A stretch of 64,000 nucleotides of DNA from DATFUL01 sp041499035 (GCA_041499035.1 JBGQJK010000003.1:1-64000); one strand, 5' to 3'; counted from the first letter of the stretch, positions 49,324 through 59,211 are shown. Notes: a model not told the origin generated them from the sequence alone. Program-made: numbers and translations.

Positions 49324-49352
49324 AGTATATAGATTCAATCCTATAATGTCAA
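49324..49352 (-). promoter_or_regulatory. Promoter of the GT2 glycosyltransferase gene
   Basis: Minus strand: TTGACA (plus 49347-49352), 17-base spacer, TATACT (plus 49324-49329), ending 8 bases before ATG 49315. The closest to consensus of the leaderless promoters. Confidence 0.8.
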
Positions 49353-49399
49353 TTAAGGCTGTGTGGGTATTGTGTTGTTGCCAGCATTCTGCCGTGGGC

Positions 49400-49429
49400 T
49401 TGACATCCGTTTGAAATTTGCGATATGCT
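49400..49429 (+). promoter_or_regulatory. Promoter of the secreted helical protein gene
   Basis: TTGACA (49400-49405), 18-base spacer, TATGCT (49424-49429), which ends 8 bases before ATG 49438. Confidence 0.65.
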
Positions 49430-49437
49430 TGATGCAG

Positions 49438-50133
49438 ATGAATATTAGACGAAATCTTTTTAGAGTTTCTTCGGCTGGAGTTTTAGTTGTTTATCTTGGT
49501 ATAGTTTTTACAACCGTAGTAATTGCGGCTCCTCCTTTCAACTTATTTGACCAGAGATCGAACACCAACGCCAGTAATGAGGGACGTCCGTCTCCCCGGC
49601 CAACGCGTTCGCCGCATCCAAGCTTTTCTCCCCGCCCAAGTAAAAGTCCTGGGTTTCAGGCTTGCCAGGCAAGAGAAGCCAGTATTAAAACTCGTGCCGG
49701 AAACCTCCTTCAACTTGTAACATTAATGGAGAGTAGGTTTGATGCAATCGCAACAAGAGTTGAAGATTATTACACTTCAAAATTGGTTCCGGCCGGTACA
49801 ATAGTTCCCAATTACTCTGCTCTTTTGGCCGATATTCAGACTAAAAAAGGAGCTGTTCAAACGGCGCTAACTAAAGCGCAAACCGATTTAACCAGTTTTA
49901 GCTGCACAAGCGGGGATCCTAAGGCAGCCTTGATGCTATTTAATACGGATATGAAAGCGGTAAAATCCGCCCTACAGGATTTTAAAACATCAGTTCAAAA
50001 CCTAATAGTTGCAGTTAGATCAGCAAAGGGGCAAGATAATAGTGCGAGTCCGAACGATTTGCACAGTCCGAAACCATTATTTTTTCAGGATAACGGCAGG
50101 GGTAACAATGGAAACGGAGGCGGAAATAAATGA
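49438..50133 (+). CDS. Secreted helical protein with Pro/Ser-rich linker
   Basis: 231 residues: signal peptide or anchor (about 8-30, VSSAGVLVVYLGIVFTTVVI), a Ser/Pro/Arg linker (about 42-72), then an all-helical domain (about 73-200) containing two cysteines (CQAREASIKTRAGNLLQLVT; SCTSGDPKAAL) and a Gly/Asn tail. No family recognised; the helical hairpin could be a coiled-coil stalk. It overlaps the next gene by 4 bases. ATG 49438 is set by the promoter. Confidence 0.65.
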   Translation: MNIRRNLFRVSSAGVLVVYLGIVFTTVVIAAPPFNLFDQRSNTNASNEGRPSPRPTRSPHPSFSPRPSKSPGFQACQAREASIKTRAGNLLQLVTLMESRFDAIATRVEDYYTSKLVPAGTIVPNYSALLADIQTKKGAVQTALTKAQTDLTSFSCTSGDPKAALMLFNTDMKAVKSALQDFKTSVQNLIVAVRSAKGQDNSASPNDLHSPKPLFFQDNGRGNNGNGGGNK

Positions 50134-50393
50134 GCAAGTTTAATAATAGTCAAAAAGGTAATATGCAGCTTCTTGTCCTAATAATTATTGTTTTTGCGGC
50201 ATTGGTTGGGGTGTATCTGGTACAGCAAAGGACAAATTTTCTGCCCAAAGCCGGCTTTGATCAGAGTACGACTTACCAAAGTATCAATAGTTCCGGGGAT
50301 CTCGATAAGGCGCTGAATGACGTTAATAGTGCTGATCTAAACCAGGTTGATCAGGGAATAAATCAAACCGGCTCCGACGCTTCAAGTTTGTAA
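50130..50393 (+). CDS. Small single-pass membrane protein
   Basis: 87 residues. SQKGNMQLLVLIIIVFAALV forms one helix, followed by YLVQQRTNFLPKAG, a juxtamembrane sequence that recurs in CPR membrane proteins, and an acidic Asn/Asp/Ser tail. It is coupled to the preceding secreted protein. Function unknown; perhaps a pilin-like or accessory factor. Confidence 0.55.
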   Translation: MSKFNNSQKGNMQLLVLIIIVFAALVGVYLVQQRTNFLPKAGFDQSTTYQSINSSGDLDKALNDVNSADLNQVDQGINQTGSDASSL

Positions 50394-50419
50394 CTCACCC
50401 TCCGCTCAGCAAGTCCGTC

Positions 50420-51682
50420 TTATCTGGAAATGAAGGTTTGGTACAATAGTTTTTGGAATTTGAAGAATAGGGTCTCGTTTTTGCTTCTTAAGGTTACTGT
50501 CAGGGCTACTCCGTTCGGGTTATTAATTATTCCAACTGCGTAGTAGCCTTCTGCCATTACATTAGCCTTAACGCTTGTTCCGTCAAAGGGCAGGTAGAAT
50601 TGGCCGTTTGAATCCGTGGTTACCGTGCCGTCCGTGCTGACAATTGTCGCTCCCTTGATACTTTGGCCTGCCTCGTTCATTACCACCCCTTTTAGAACAT
50701 GCGGAATAAAGAAATTCCTGAGTACGCCAACCGCCTGCCTCGGACTGCCGTCATCGTTCCAGAGCTCTGTAGAGCCGCCAAAACCAGTCCAGTAATTTAT
50801 ACCTAAAAGATTGTGATTATTAGAAAGAAGGGTCAGGGACGTTTTTATCCAGGCCGCCTGCTGGGCTTCGGTTAGGTTACCCTGAAGATCGGGAATCGGA
50901 GCTCCGAATTCTCCTAAAATTACCTTGCCTCCCGAACTCCCTGCCAAGTCGTTTACGCCTTGATTTAATTCTTGAGGCGTTGGAACGTAATGATCTATTA
51001 CAACCAGGCCCCCGAGTGCTTCGGTTGTGTCCGGGTCCATTACTAACCTGGCTACGTCCGCGTTCATCGGGAAATAGTTTGTGGCCACATTTCTGCCGGT
51101 TTGAGCAAAAGTGTTCCTGGAAAGTTGATATTCGTCGATCAAGAATTGCCGGTGCCCCGCAACGTCCCCATTCTGCCTAGGGTCCCCTGGGCCTCCGTTT
51201 TCACACTCGGTACAAGCCGTAAAAATGTCGCCGTCTGCAAATAAGTTGCCGTTATCCAATATAAATTGCTTAAGCATTGTTTCGTGCTGGGCTCTTGTAA
51301 TTTTAGGATAACCGAACCAGCCCTCCCAGCCTGAAAAGTTTCCCCTGAACCAGACATTAAGGCCGTATTTTCGGGCTGCTATCACCCATCTTTTTAAAAA
51401 CGGCACGAATTCGCTATCGTATGGAGTTCCTATTGCAATGTAATTTGCGCCACTATCGGCAATTGAGCTTACCTGAGAGTCAATGGTCTTATCAAAACCC
51501 GGATCATCCGCATATTGTCTGGCCGGATCCCTACTAAACTTAACAGTGTCGACTGATTGCACTTGCCAAAAATGAGCCTGGCCGTTTTGGCTGGCGGCAT
51601 TTTTGTGCCACAAAAGAAGTAGCCCTAAAATTGCCAAGAGAGCTAATATAATTCCCATAAATCCGGACTTATTCTTACCCAT
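50420..51682 (-). CDS. Exported TIM-barrel glycoside hydrolase-like protein with C-terminal regulatory-like domain
   Basis: 420 residues: membrane anchor (about 7-24, GFMGIILALLAILGLLLLWH), a TIM-barrel region (about 35-320) with FRGNFSGWEGWFGYPK, a possible acid Glu in TACTECENGG and the nucleophile-like Glu in VILGEFGAP near strand 7. The layout resembles GH5-clan enzymes. The last ~75 residues form a carboxypeptidase-regulatory-like beta sandwich (GVVMNEAGQSIKGATIVSTD), often a stalk or adhesion module. Substrate unknown; cell-surface polysaccharide is likely. TAAAAT ends 6 bases before the ATG. Confidence 0.78.
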   Translation of the reverse strand: MGKNKSGFMGIILALLAILGLLLLWHKNAASQNGQAHFWQVQSVDTVKFSRDPARQYADDPGFDKTIDSQVSSIADSGANYIAIGTPYDSEFVPFLKRWVIAARKYGLNVWFRGNFSGWEGWFGYPKITRAQHETMLKQFILDNGNLFADGDIFTACTECENGGPGDPRQNGDVAGHRQFLIDEYQLSRNTFAQTGRNVATNYFPMNADVARLVMDPDTTEALGGLVVIDHYVPTPQELNQGVNDLAGSSGGKVILGEFGAPIPDLQGNLTEAQQAAWIKTSLTLLSNNHNLLGINYWTGFGGSTELWNDDGSPRQAVGVLRNFFIPHVLKGVVMNEAGQSIKGATIVSTDGTVTTDSNGQFYLPFDGTSVKANVMAEGYYAVGIINNPNGVALTVTLRSKNETLFFKFQKLLYQTFISR

Positions 51683-51778
51683 CCCACTATTTTACATTAA
51701 ATTCCATCTTGAGGCTAATTCCTTGTTTGAATTTTCACGAATCCGTGTTATTATGGGCCAGACTTTTTTGATCTACCC

Positions 51779-54484
51779 ATGACAATAGTAAAACGATTTG
51801 CTTCAGTTTTAATAGCCACCCTTGTGCTTCTTGTTTTATGCCCCATAATGTCGCCGGCCAAAGCTATTGCAAACTGCCCCGGAGGCACGACGCTAGGTTT
51901 TGTGGCACATGAGGACGACGACATCCTTTTTTTAAGTCCGGACATACTCCACGACATTCAAAACGGCAGGTGTGTTGTAACAGTTTTTGTGACAACTGGG
52001 GACGATAACCAGGGAACCACCTATTGGCAACAGAGAGAAGCGGGAGCAAAGGCAGCTTATGCCCAGATGAATGGGGTGGCCAGCGCCTGGACTCAGTTTG
52101 ATGCCGGAATTCCGGGGCATCCTGCCCCCCTCACAACCTTAGTAGGAAAGCCGGCAATTTCTTTAATATTTATGAGGCTCCCTGACGGTAATGGGGACGG
52201 TTCCGGTTTTTCTAATGATAACTTTGAAAGCCTCCAAAAAATTTGGCAAGGAGCGATATCCTCTGTTCATGCAGTTGACGGAACTTCAACCTACTCTAAA
52301 CAAGACATAACAAATACATTTGCCTATCTTATGAGTACTTACTCTCCAGACCAAATTCGTACACAAGACTATGTTCACGCTTATGGGGACGGTGATCATA
52401 GTGACCATCATACGGTTGGATATTTTGCCAACTTGGCAAATCAAAGCTACGGCCTGGGGCACACTTTTACAGGTTATCTTGATTACCAAACTTCTTCTCT
52501 CTCCGTAAACGTGGCCGGGGCCGACTTCTCTAATAAACAAAATGCGTTTTTTGCTTATGCTCCACATGATCCTTCAGTTTGTCAGACGCCATCTGCGTGT
52601 CAACAAAATGATTACGGGAAGTGGCTTGCGCGCCAATATGTTGCAGGAAGTATAACAATAAGCGGGTCAACCCCAAATAATGTTGGGTTACAGGCAACGG
52701 TCACAGCTTCATCCGAAACGCCGGCTACGCTCCAGTATGCAACAAAAGCGGTTGACGGAGTTATCGACGGTTACCCCGGAGATTATACAAAGGAATGGGC
52801 CACCAATGGAGAGAAAGTTGGAGCCTGGTTAAATTTAACCTGGCCGGTTTCACAAACTATAAATCAAATAGTTCTTTACGACAGACCCAACAGTGATGAC
52901 CAAATTACAGGCGCAAATTTAATATTTAGTGACGGGTCTGTAATTTCTGCGGGAGGTTTGAATAATAACGGTTCTCCTGTAACTATAAACTTTGCGCCTA
53001 AAACTATTACAAGCGTACGCCTTAATATTACAAGTGTTAGCTCAACTACCATTAACGTAGGACTTTCCGAAATTCAGGTTTTTCAACAAGGGTCTGGTGG
53101 TACATCAACCCCTACTCCGACTCCAACTCCAACAGTTACACCTACGGTAACTCCTACCCCTACGGCTACCGCCACACCCGGTTCCAATTCTTTTACTGGT
53201 CAGTATTTTTCCAATCAAAATTTAACCGGCAGCCCAACCCTTACCAGAAATGATCTATCTGTAAACTTTGATTGGGGATCAAACGCTCCTGACCCTTCGC
53301 TCCCAAAGGATAATTTTTCAGTTCGCTGGACTGACAATCAAACTTTTCCGGCCGGAACTTACAATTTTTCCGTAACAGCAGATGACGGTGTCAGGCTTTT
53401 CCTTGATGGAAACGCGATCATCAATAAATGGATTGATCAGCCGGCGACAATTTATACAACAAATGTATCATTAACTTCAGGACAACACTCAATTGTTATG
53501 GAATATTACGACAACACACAGAACGCCGTTGCTAAACTCTCATGGTCATCGGTTAATGCCACACCAACACCCACTGCTTCACCAACCCCTACCCCGTCAG
53601 GTACGCCAGATGCCAATTCCTACACAGGTCAATATTTTTCTAATCAAAATCTTACAGGTTCCCCCACTCTTACAAGAAACGATTCAACGATAAATTTTAA
53701 TTGGGGACTTGGCGCGCCAGACCCGTCTCTTCCAAATGATCATTTTTCTGTGCGTTGGACTAAGAGCCAAGCTTTTTCTGCGGGGCCTTATACATTTTCT
53801 GTGACGGCGGATGATGGGGTAAGGCTTAAAATTGACGGGAATACGGTAATTGATAAATGGATCGACCAAGGATCAACAACATATACAACAAATCTTAACC
53901 TAACTGCTGGAACTCACACAATTGTTATGGAATTTTATGACAATACCGAGGACGCAATTGCCAAATTTTCATGGCTTGCGGTTGGTTCTACACCAACTCC
54001 GACGCCAACGGGAACTCCCACTGCTTCACCAACCCCTACCCCGACACCGGGTCCTTCCCAAAATGGTCTCCAAGGACAATACTTTAATTCGACGGACTTG
54101 AGCGGGACCGCGGTTTTAACAAGAACTGATCCAAACGTAAATTTTGACTGGGGTATGGGTTCCCCCGGCCCGGGAGTAAATAGCGACAAATTCTCTGTTC
54201 GCTGGACAGGTTTTATAACACCCTCCTTTACGGAAAATTATACTTTTTGCTCCACGAGCGACGATGGAGAAAGAGTGTGGGTCAACAACCAGCAGGTTCT
54301 TAACTTCTGGGTAGATCAGGGGGCGACAGAACACTGCGGAAACATTAATCTTGCCGCAGGAGTTAAAGTTCCGATAAAGGTTGAGTTCTATGATAATACT
54401 GAAGAAGCGATAATGCAGTTGTCATGGCAGTCGGCCACACAGCCTAAACAAGTTATTCCGTCAGCCAGCCTATCTGTACAGTAA
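51779..54484 (+). CDS. Secreted PIG-L deacetylase with discoidin and three PA14 domains
   Basis: 901 residues. Signal peptide (1-~31). PIG-L/LmbE deacetylase domain (about 34-265), metal site AHEDDD (normally HPDDE) and GDHSDHHTVG; removes acetyl from GlcNAc-type substrates. Discoidin/F5-8 type C domain (about 290-440, ATKAVDGVIDGYPGDYTKEW). Then three PA14 domains (about 465-595, 610-740, 760-885), each with GQYFSNQNLTGSP- or GQYFNSTDLSG-type start and DDGVRLFLDG or DDGERVWV core, joined by Thr/Pro linkers. PA14 and discoidin bind glycans. The first two PA14 copies are near-identical (recent duplication). No C-terminal anchor. Confidence 0.88.
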   Translation: MTIVKRFASVLIATLVLLVLCPIMSPAKAIANCPGGTTLGFVAHEDDDILFLSPDILHDIQNGRCVVTVFVTTGDDNQGTTYWQQREAGAKAAYAQMNGVASAWTQFDAGIPGHPAPLTTLVGKPAISLIFMRLPDGNGDGSGFSNDNFESLQKIWQGAISSVHAVDGTSTYSKQDITNTFAYLMSTYSPDQIRTQDYVHAYGDGDHSDHHTVGYFANLANQSYGLGHTFTGYLDYQTSSLSVNVAGADFSNKQNAFFAYAPHDPSVCQTPSACQQNDYGKWLARQYVAGSITISGSTPNNVGLQATVTASSETPATLQYATKAVDGVIDGYPGDYTKEWATNGEKVGAWLNLTWPVSQTINQIVLYDRPNSDDQITGANLIFSDGSVISAGGLNNNGSPVTINFAPKTITSVRLNITSVSSTTINVGLSEIQVFQQGSGGTSTPTPTPTPTVTPTVTPTPTATATPGSNSFTGQYFSNQNLTGSPTLTRNDLSVNFDWGSNAPDPSLPKDNFSVRWTDNQTFPAGTYNFSVTADDGVRLFLDGNAIINKWIDQPATIYTTNVSLTSGQHSIVMEYYDNTQNAVAKLSWSSVNATPTPTASPTPTPSGTPDANSYTGQYFSNQNLTGSPTLTRNDSTINFNWGLGAPDPSLPNDHFSVRWTKSQAFSAGPYTFSVTADDGVRLKIDGNTVIDKWIDQGSTTYTTNLNLTAGTHTIVMEFYDNTEDAIAKFSWLAVGSTPTPTPTGTPTASPTPTPTPGPSQNGLQGQYFNSTDLSGTAVLTRTDPNVNFDWGMGSPGPGVNSDKFSVRWTGFITPSFTENYTFCSTSDDGERVWVNNQQVLNFWVDQGATEHCGNINLAAGVKVPIKVEFYDNTEEAIMQLSWQSATQPKQVIPSASLSVQ

Positions 54485-54488
54485 TTTA

Positions 54489-55934
54489 TTACTTCGACAG
54501 GACAAATTTTTCAATTTGTATATTATAAAAGTTAGTACTTTTCGTAAAAATGTATTTAGCTCTTAAAGCCTGCTCGATATTTTCATGCTTTAGATGATTG
54601 GGTCCAACATCAACTAGGCCACTCAAAACCAACCATACATTCGGACAGGATAACGTTTCAGTCTTTTTCAAATCGGGATCGGGTACATTTTCTCCAATCC
54701 CATTGCTAAGTGTATAGGTTGTACCGGATATGTTTACAGGTTTTGGAAATGCGGAGGTATTATAAAATTTAAATTTGTCCAGACCGAAGTACGTAAAAAA
54801 GATGGCACAGTCACCTTCCTTTGAATTAGTCGTTAAATAATTTGTTGTACTTGTCCAGTCGGGGTTGTTATTGCTAATTGTCATAGCGGGAAGATCAATT
54901 TTTGCATACCACAAGTACACCCTAGCAATACTAAAAAGGATAGAAAGCGAAAAGGTCGCAATGAACAACCATTTTGGACGGATCCTATAAATACACACGC
55001 TAACAACCGTAGTTAGATATGGCAAAAGCATAATAAAATACCTTGATTGATATATAGATTTTATGAAAATTGAAAATAAAAAGATCAATGCAATCGGAAG
55101 TCCAAGAAGCATAAGTGTAAAAAGGTTTTTCCATTGAGTAATGCGCTTCCATGGAAAAAAGACTAAAACGATCAAAAAATAAATCATAGCTAAGGGTGCA
55201 AAATCTCCTGAAAGGATGTAAAACGTTTCCACAAGGCTAATAATCGATGGTTTTGCTATCCAATTCACTTGGCTGCTATGAAATGACGGAGAAATAAACA
55301 TCGGGATTATTGTCAAGCATGTCAAAAACATCCACATAACAATAGTTTTAAAATATTTCTTCAATGGTAAGAAAAACAAGGATGCAAACTGAGCAGCGAT
55401 AATCAAAAATGAGAAAATATGAGTATATATAGCTAGTGCACTAACTAGAAAATATAAAAACTGCAACAGATAATTCTTATTATTTTCATTGAATACCAAG
55501 AGTATAAATAAATATGTGGAGATCGTGCATAGTAATAAACTTAAAGAGTAACCCCTGGCATCTTGGGCATATAAGACGAAAAAGACATTCAGTAGAGTTA
55601 AAACCGAAGTAAGCATAGCGATCTTTTTGTCGAATAAACGATCTACTACTTTGTAAATAAAAGGGATAGCCGCCACCGCAAATACAGCGGACGGAAAACG
55701 GACAATAAATTCACCTTTACCAAAAGGAAGCCAAAAATGAAGCATAAAATAGTAAAACCACATATTGAATTCGTTGAACCATAACTTGCTTGCAAGTGAT
55801 ATAGAAGGTGATAGTTGGAGACTAAAAATCTCGTCAGTTGAAAAACTTTTAGAGCCCAGCATAAACAGACTTGTAAAGGCGGCTAATAAAACCAGCAGAA
55901 TGAGAGCTCTATTCTGTTTGATAAATTCCCTCAT
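54489..55934 (-). CDS. GT-C membrane glycosyltransferase (PMT/ArnT-like)
   Basis: 481 residues with 10-12 predicted helices. The N-terminal loop after helix 1 has GSKSFSTDEIFSL, the family's catalytic DE (D/E pair), as in PMT_2/GT39 proteins that use polyprenyl-phosphate sugars. The large extracytoplasmic C-terminal loop (about 380-470) is beta-rich. Probably transfers a sugar to a surface glycan or protein. It overlaps the upstream GT-C gene by 4 bases and ends a nine-gene leftward cluster. Confidence 0.82.
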   Translation of the reverse strand: MREFIKQNRALILLVLLAAFTSLFMLGSKSFSTDEIFSLQLSPSISLASKLWFNEFNMWFYYFMLHFWLPFGKGEFIVRFPSAVFAVAAIPFIYKVVDRLFDKKIAMLTSVLTLLNVFFVLYAQDARGYSLSLLLCTISTYLFILLVFNENNKNYLLQFLYFLVSALAIYTHIFSFLIIAAQFASLFFLPLKKYFKTIVMWMFLTCLTIIPMFISPSFHSSQVNWIAKPSIISLVETFYILSGDFAPLAMIYFLIVLVFFPWKRITQWKNLFTLMLLGLPIALIFLFSIFIKSIYQSRYFIMLLPYLTTVVSVCIYRIRPKWLFIATFSLSILFSIARVYLWYAKIDLPAMTISNNNPDWTSTTNYLTTNSKEGDCAIFFTYFGLDKFKFYNTSAFPKPVNISGTTYTLSNGIGENVPDPDLKKTETLSCPNVWLVLSGLVDVGPNHLKHENIEQALRAKYIFTKSTNFYNIQIEKFVLSK

Positions 55935-57673
55935 TTTTGTTTCCCAAGTACCGGAGTGTAATTGAGCTGGGTCAGGTACTGTGAGTCGATTTCATAGACG
56001 TCTGCAAAAGGATAACTTTCGACAAGATGGTATTTCTTAAAACCGCTGGATTTGCTCACACCTTTATATGATTGGTCATTGTTGTCGTAAGTTCTCATTA
56101 CGATCCAGCGTGCCCATCTGTCCGGCTCAATTAGCGCGTCTTTCCAATATTCCCCTGTTCCTTCATGGATAAATCTGCTCATGGGGAGTCCCGAAGAAAA
56201 TATAATTGCGTCATGACTGGCCGCAGAAATTAATATAAATCCGGGTTGATCTTTGGCTGCTCTATTCAAGTATCCCGAAATCTCGCTTACGTTTTTCTGC
56301 GAGCTGCCCACCCGTGCATCATCTATTGTAACTGCATCGCCGTTGGCAAAGGCAAAAAACATTACAAAAATATAGAGACCGACTAGAACCCAGCGAAGAT
56401 CTTTGAGCTTCCCTATTATGTATCCTATGAATACCGCGAAAGCCGGCATCATCATAATTCCATAGCGGATGTTAAACCAGGTGTTCCCCGAAATGCCCTG
56501 GACAAAAAGTACGGAAAAGCCCAAAACCAAGGCCAATATATTAAATGCGATAGGAGCAATTAGTGTTAAAGTAGATAACCGTACCGCTCCTTTTATTTTT
56601 TTGTCAAACCAAAGAAAGAAACCACCGAGGAATCCCAAGATTGCCACAAAGGCGATGCAGTTATAAAGAACCGAATAAAGATAAAGCTGTGTGGAGAGCA
56701 CAACATTATTTTTTGTAGGCAAATTTCCGGCTTGCAAGAGCTGCAGTTGCTGGGCATGGGCCGAGTATGGTCCCAAAGCAAAATATAGAGGATCTTTAAA
56801 AATAGCAGCATTCCAGCCAAACCAGAGAACAATTCCGAGTGCACCCATGGTCAAAAATAGAATTGTAAGACCTTCCGCAACTTTATAACCCCTATCTTTC
56901 CAGTTAATTATTCCCACAATCGCCGCGGCAAAAACTAGGAGAAACCAGCCATCATACCTTACAAGCGTCGAAAGCATTATCCAAAATGAAGATTTGACCA
57001 GGCTTAGTATTGTCCTGTCCTCGGCCCAACTTATAAGATAGTAGCAGCCGGCAGTCATGGTGGCCAGTAGTAGCGGTTCAGTCATAGCGGTAGACTGCAA
57101 ATATAGAATATTTAAGTTGGCAACAAAGACAATTATGCCGATAATTCGGCCTAACATACCAACGTTCAACTTTTCCAATATTTTGTAAATAATAAGCCCC
57201 GTGGCAACAAAGCTGAGCATGTTCCAGATAGCTCCGGCAAATCCCGAATGCCAGGCCCAATCATTCCAAACTAAGGGAATCATTAGGATGTGGTTAAGAG
57301 GCAACCAAACGCTCCCAAGCTGTGCCAGGCCCGGCTTAAGGCCTTCAACTACCCTGCGACCAATGTCCAGGTGGCTCCTGGCGTCGTTATAGCTAAGGCC
57401 TAGCCCGTTTTTAAGATAGAAAACAAAGAAGTAAACAGAGATTAAGGAGAGAACTAACGTAATTATCGTAACGATATGCCTTTCAAAAAGAGCCAGAACT
57501 CCGCCAATTTTCGTTTTATCAATATCGAATGATATTTTAGTCATTTTAAGCTTCAGCGGTTTGGAATGAGTTCTGACGCTTTCCCGGATCTTTTCAAGGC
57601 GATAACTGACACCCTCAAGCATGGGTGCGGATTTTTTCAAAATTGGTGTTGTTTTTGATTTATTTTTCTTCAT
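55931..57673 (-). CDS. GT-C membrane glycosyltransferase
   Basis: 580 residues: a soluble N-terminal ~55 residues (basic), then ~11 helices. GLGLSYNDARSHLDIGRRVV in the first loop matches the ND/DE position of GT-C enzymes; WLPLNHILMIPLVWND follows. It overlaps the upstream gene by 14 bases and the downstream by 4. Acceptor and donor unknown. Confidence 0.78.
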   Translation of the reverse strand: MKKNKSKTTPILKKSAPMLEGVSYRLEKIRESVRTHSKPLKLKMTKISFDIDKTKIGGVLALFERHIVTIITLVLSLISVYFFVFYLKNGLGLSYNDARSHLDIGRRVVEGLKPGLAQLGSVWLPLNHILMIPLVWNDWAWHSGFAGAIWNMLSFVATGLIIYKILEKLNVGMLGRIIGIIVFVANLNILYLQSTAMTEPLLLATMTAGCYYLISWAEDRTILSLVKSSFWIMLSTLVRYDGWFLLVFAAAIVGIINWKDRGYKVAEGLTILFLTMGALGIVLWFGWNAAIFKDPLYFALGPYSAHAQQLQLLQAGNLPTKNNVVLSTQLYLYSVLYNCIAFVAILGFLGGFFLWFDKKIKGAVRLSTLTLIAPIAFNILALVLGFSVLFVQGISGNTWFNIRYGIMMMPAFAVFIGYIIGKLKDLRWVLVGLYIFVMFFAFANGDAVTIDDARVGSSQKNVSEISGYLNRAAKDQPGFILISAASHDAIIFSSGLPMSRFIHEGTGEYWKDALIEPDRWARWIVMRTYDNNDQSYKGVSKSSGFKKYHLVESYPFADVYEIDSQYLTQLNYTPVLGKQK

Positions 57674-59210
57674 TTTTGTTTAATAATACGGCCACTAAAA
57701 GGCTTGTTGAGACTAAGGCAATAGCGCCTGCAATTATGTAAAAGTATTCCTTAGCGCCTAAATATTTTTTTAGCCAGGTCTGGTAAACAAAAGATTTTGA
57801 CCCGTTCTTTCCCAGAAAGTCCCAAGACCTGTCGTAGGAAAAGCGCTCCTGCTTACCGGATATCGCCTCAAGTGGCAAGGCTTCGGTTTGCGGCGGGCTT
57901 GCGCTCGAGGTTAAGGCCCCAAGAGTGTTCACTCCAACCGAATAAATTAGCAGAACCCAAAAAGGTACGATAAAAAGTATATTTCTCTTGAACTTGGACA
58001 AAGCGACCGCTATGAAGATGGAAAGAATAGAGTAGGCAGGGATCATGTAACGCGAACCGAATGCCCAGCCGCCCCAAGGGTCGTCCCAGAGCGAGTAGAG
58101 CAAGATATCTATGGCCAAAATGGTTACCAAAAGAGGTAGGTATTTATTTTTTCTTTTGTAAAGGATAACGATCCCTATAATTCCCAATAAAACTACCGGA
58201 GTAAAGTAAATAATCCCTCTATCGGGGCTTAAGAAGTGTATATAAAGTCCGTTCAGCAAATTTCTGCTGTTAAAGGCACCTATAATGCCAACGCTGACAG
58301 TATCGGGTGTACTTTGAAGTGACTGGATATCAGTTGCTTTTTGCCGTAGAACGGGTTTTCCATTCGCATCCATATCCCTTATGGACGTAATAGCCGAGGT
58401 TCCTAGGGTATGAAGGGCACCGCCATAAGAAAGTGTATTAAACCAGAAAAAGAAGAGCATAGGTAGGATTACCCCGACAGAGCCGAGAAGTTTAACGGTG
58501 CGCAGCGTTATGGAAATCTTCTTTTTCGTTAAAACGAACTGTACGGCTCGGAGGCCCGCGACAAGTGCCAGCGGAAACATCATAAAGAAATTTGGATAGT
58601 CAAGAGAAACCCCTAGTGCAAATAAGAAAAATATCAAAAACTGGGACCAGAGACTTTCTGACTTTATAAGCAAATAAATGGAAAGTAAGACTATAAAAGT
58701 TGTAACGTGGTGCTGGTACAGGTCTACGGCGTAGGCAAAAGCTGGGGTTGCGAAAAGGAATACAAGTCCCCCCAGGAGCGCGGCATACTTTCCTGCACCT
58801 AATTTTCCGGAAATTTTATAAATCAAGTATGAATTGATAAGGGCGAACAGGGAGATGACTAAAAATGTTCCCACCTGAGAAGCATCGAACAGCCTTCCTA
58901 CGAAGTATCCGGGAATAACAATAAAAGATAATGCGGGGGCAAAAAGCGAAACATAATACCTTCCATTAAACCCGAGGTCGGGTAATATGAACCTGGCAAT
59001 GTCGGCAGAAAAGTATACCGATCCGTGTTCAACCAAAGAGTAAGTCAGGGCAAAACGGCCTCTTTCCGGTGAAAGTTCAAACGGACCGTCCTCCCTCCAT
59101 TTTGTGGTTAATAAGTTTACAGTTGTCGGGTTTCCGGGCAAGCCGCGGACACTCAAAAAGAGAACGATGGCGCTAATGAGTATTAGAATTATTGACAAAT
59201 ATTTTTTCAT
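57660..59210 (-). CDS. Polytopic membrane protein, probable GT-C family
   Basis: 516 residues and ~12 helices. A conserved-looking loop DDPWGGWAFGSRYMIPAYSI and RGIIYFTPVVLLG are typical of uncharacterised bacterial glycosyltransferase-like membrane proteins often found beside O-antigen genes. The DE motif of GT39 is less clear (NLLTTKWREDGPFELSPERG in the first large loop could supply it). It starts 1 base after the stop of the GT4 gene. Confidence 0.68.
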   Translation of the reverse strand: MKKYLSIILILISAIVLFLSVRGLPGNPTTVNLLTTKWREDGPFELSPERGRFALTYSLVEHGSVYFSADIARFILPDLGFNGRYYVSLFAPALSFIVIPGYFVGRLFDASQVGTFLVISLFALINSYLIYKISGKLGAGKYAALLGGLVFLFATPAFAYAVDLYQHHVTTFIVLLSIYLLIKSESLWSQFLIFFLFALGVSLDYPNFFMMFPLALVAGLRAVQFVLTKKKISITLRTVKLLGSVGVILPMLFFFWFNTLSYGGALHTLGTSAITSIRDMDANGKPVLRQKATDIQSLQSTPDTVSVGIIGAFNSRNLLNGLYIHFLSPDRGIIYFTPVVLLGIIGIVILYKRKNKYLPLLVTILAIDILLYSLWDDPWGGWAFGSRYMIPAYSILSIFIAVALSKFKRNILFIVPFWVLLIYSVGVNTLGALTSSASPPQTEALPLEAISGKQERFSYDRSWDFLGKNGSKSFVYQTWLKKYLGAKEYFYIIAGAIALVSTSLLVAVLLNKNEEK

Positions 59211-59211
59211 A

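Noticed and set aside
53100..54060. DNA tandem repeats (ACTCC/CCAAC-type) in the 52-54 kb gene as microsatellites
   Set aside because: They encode the Thr/Pro linkers between PA14 domains in frame.
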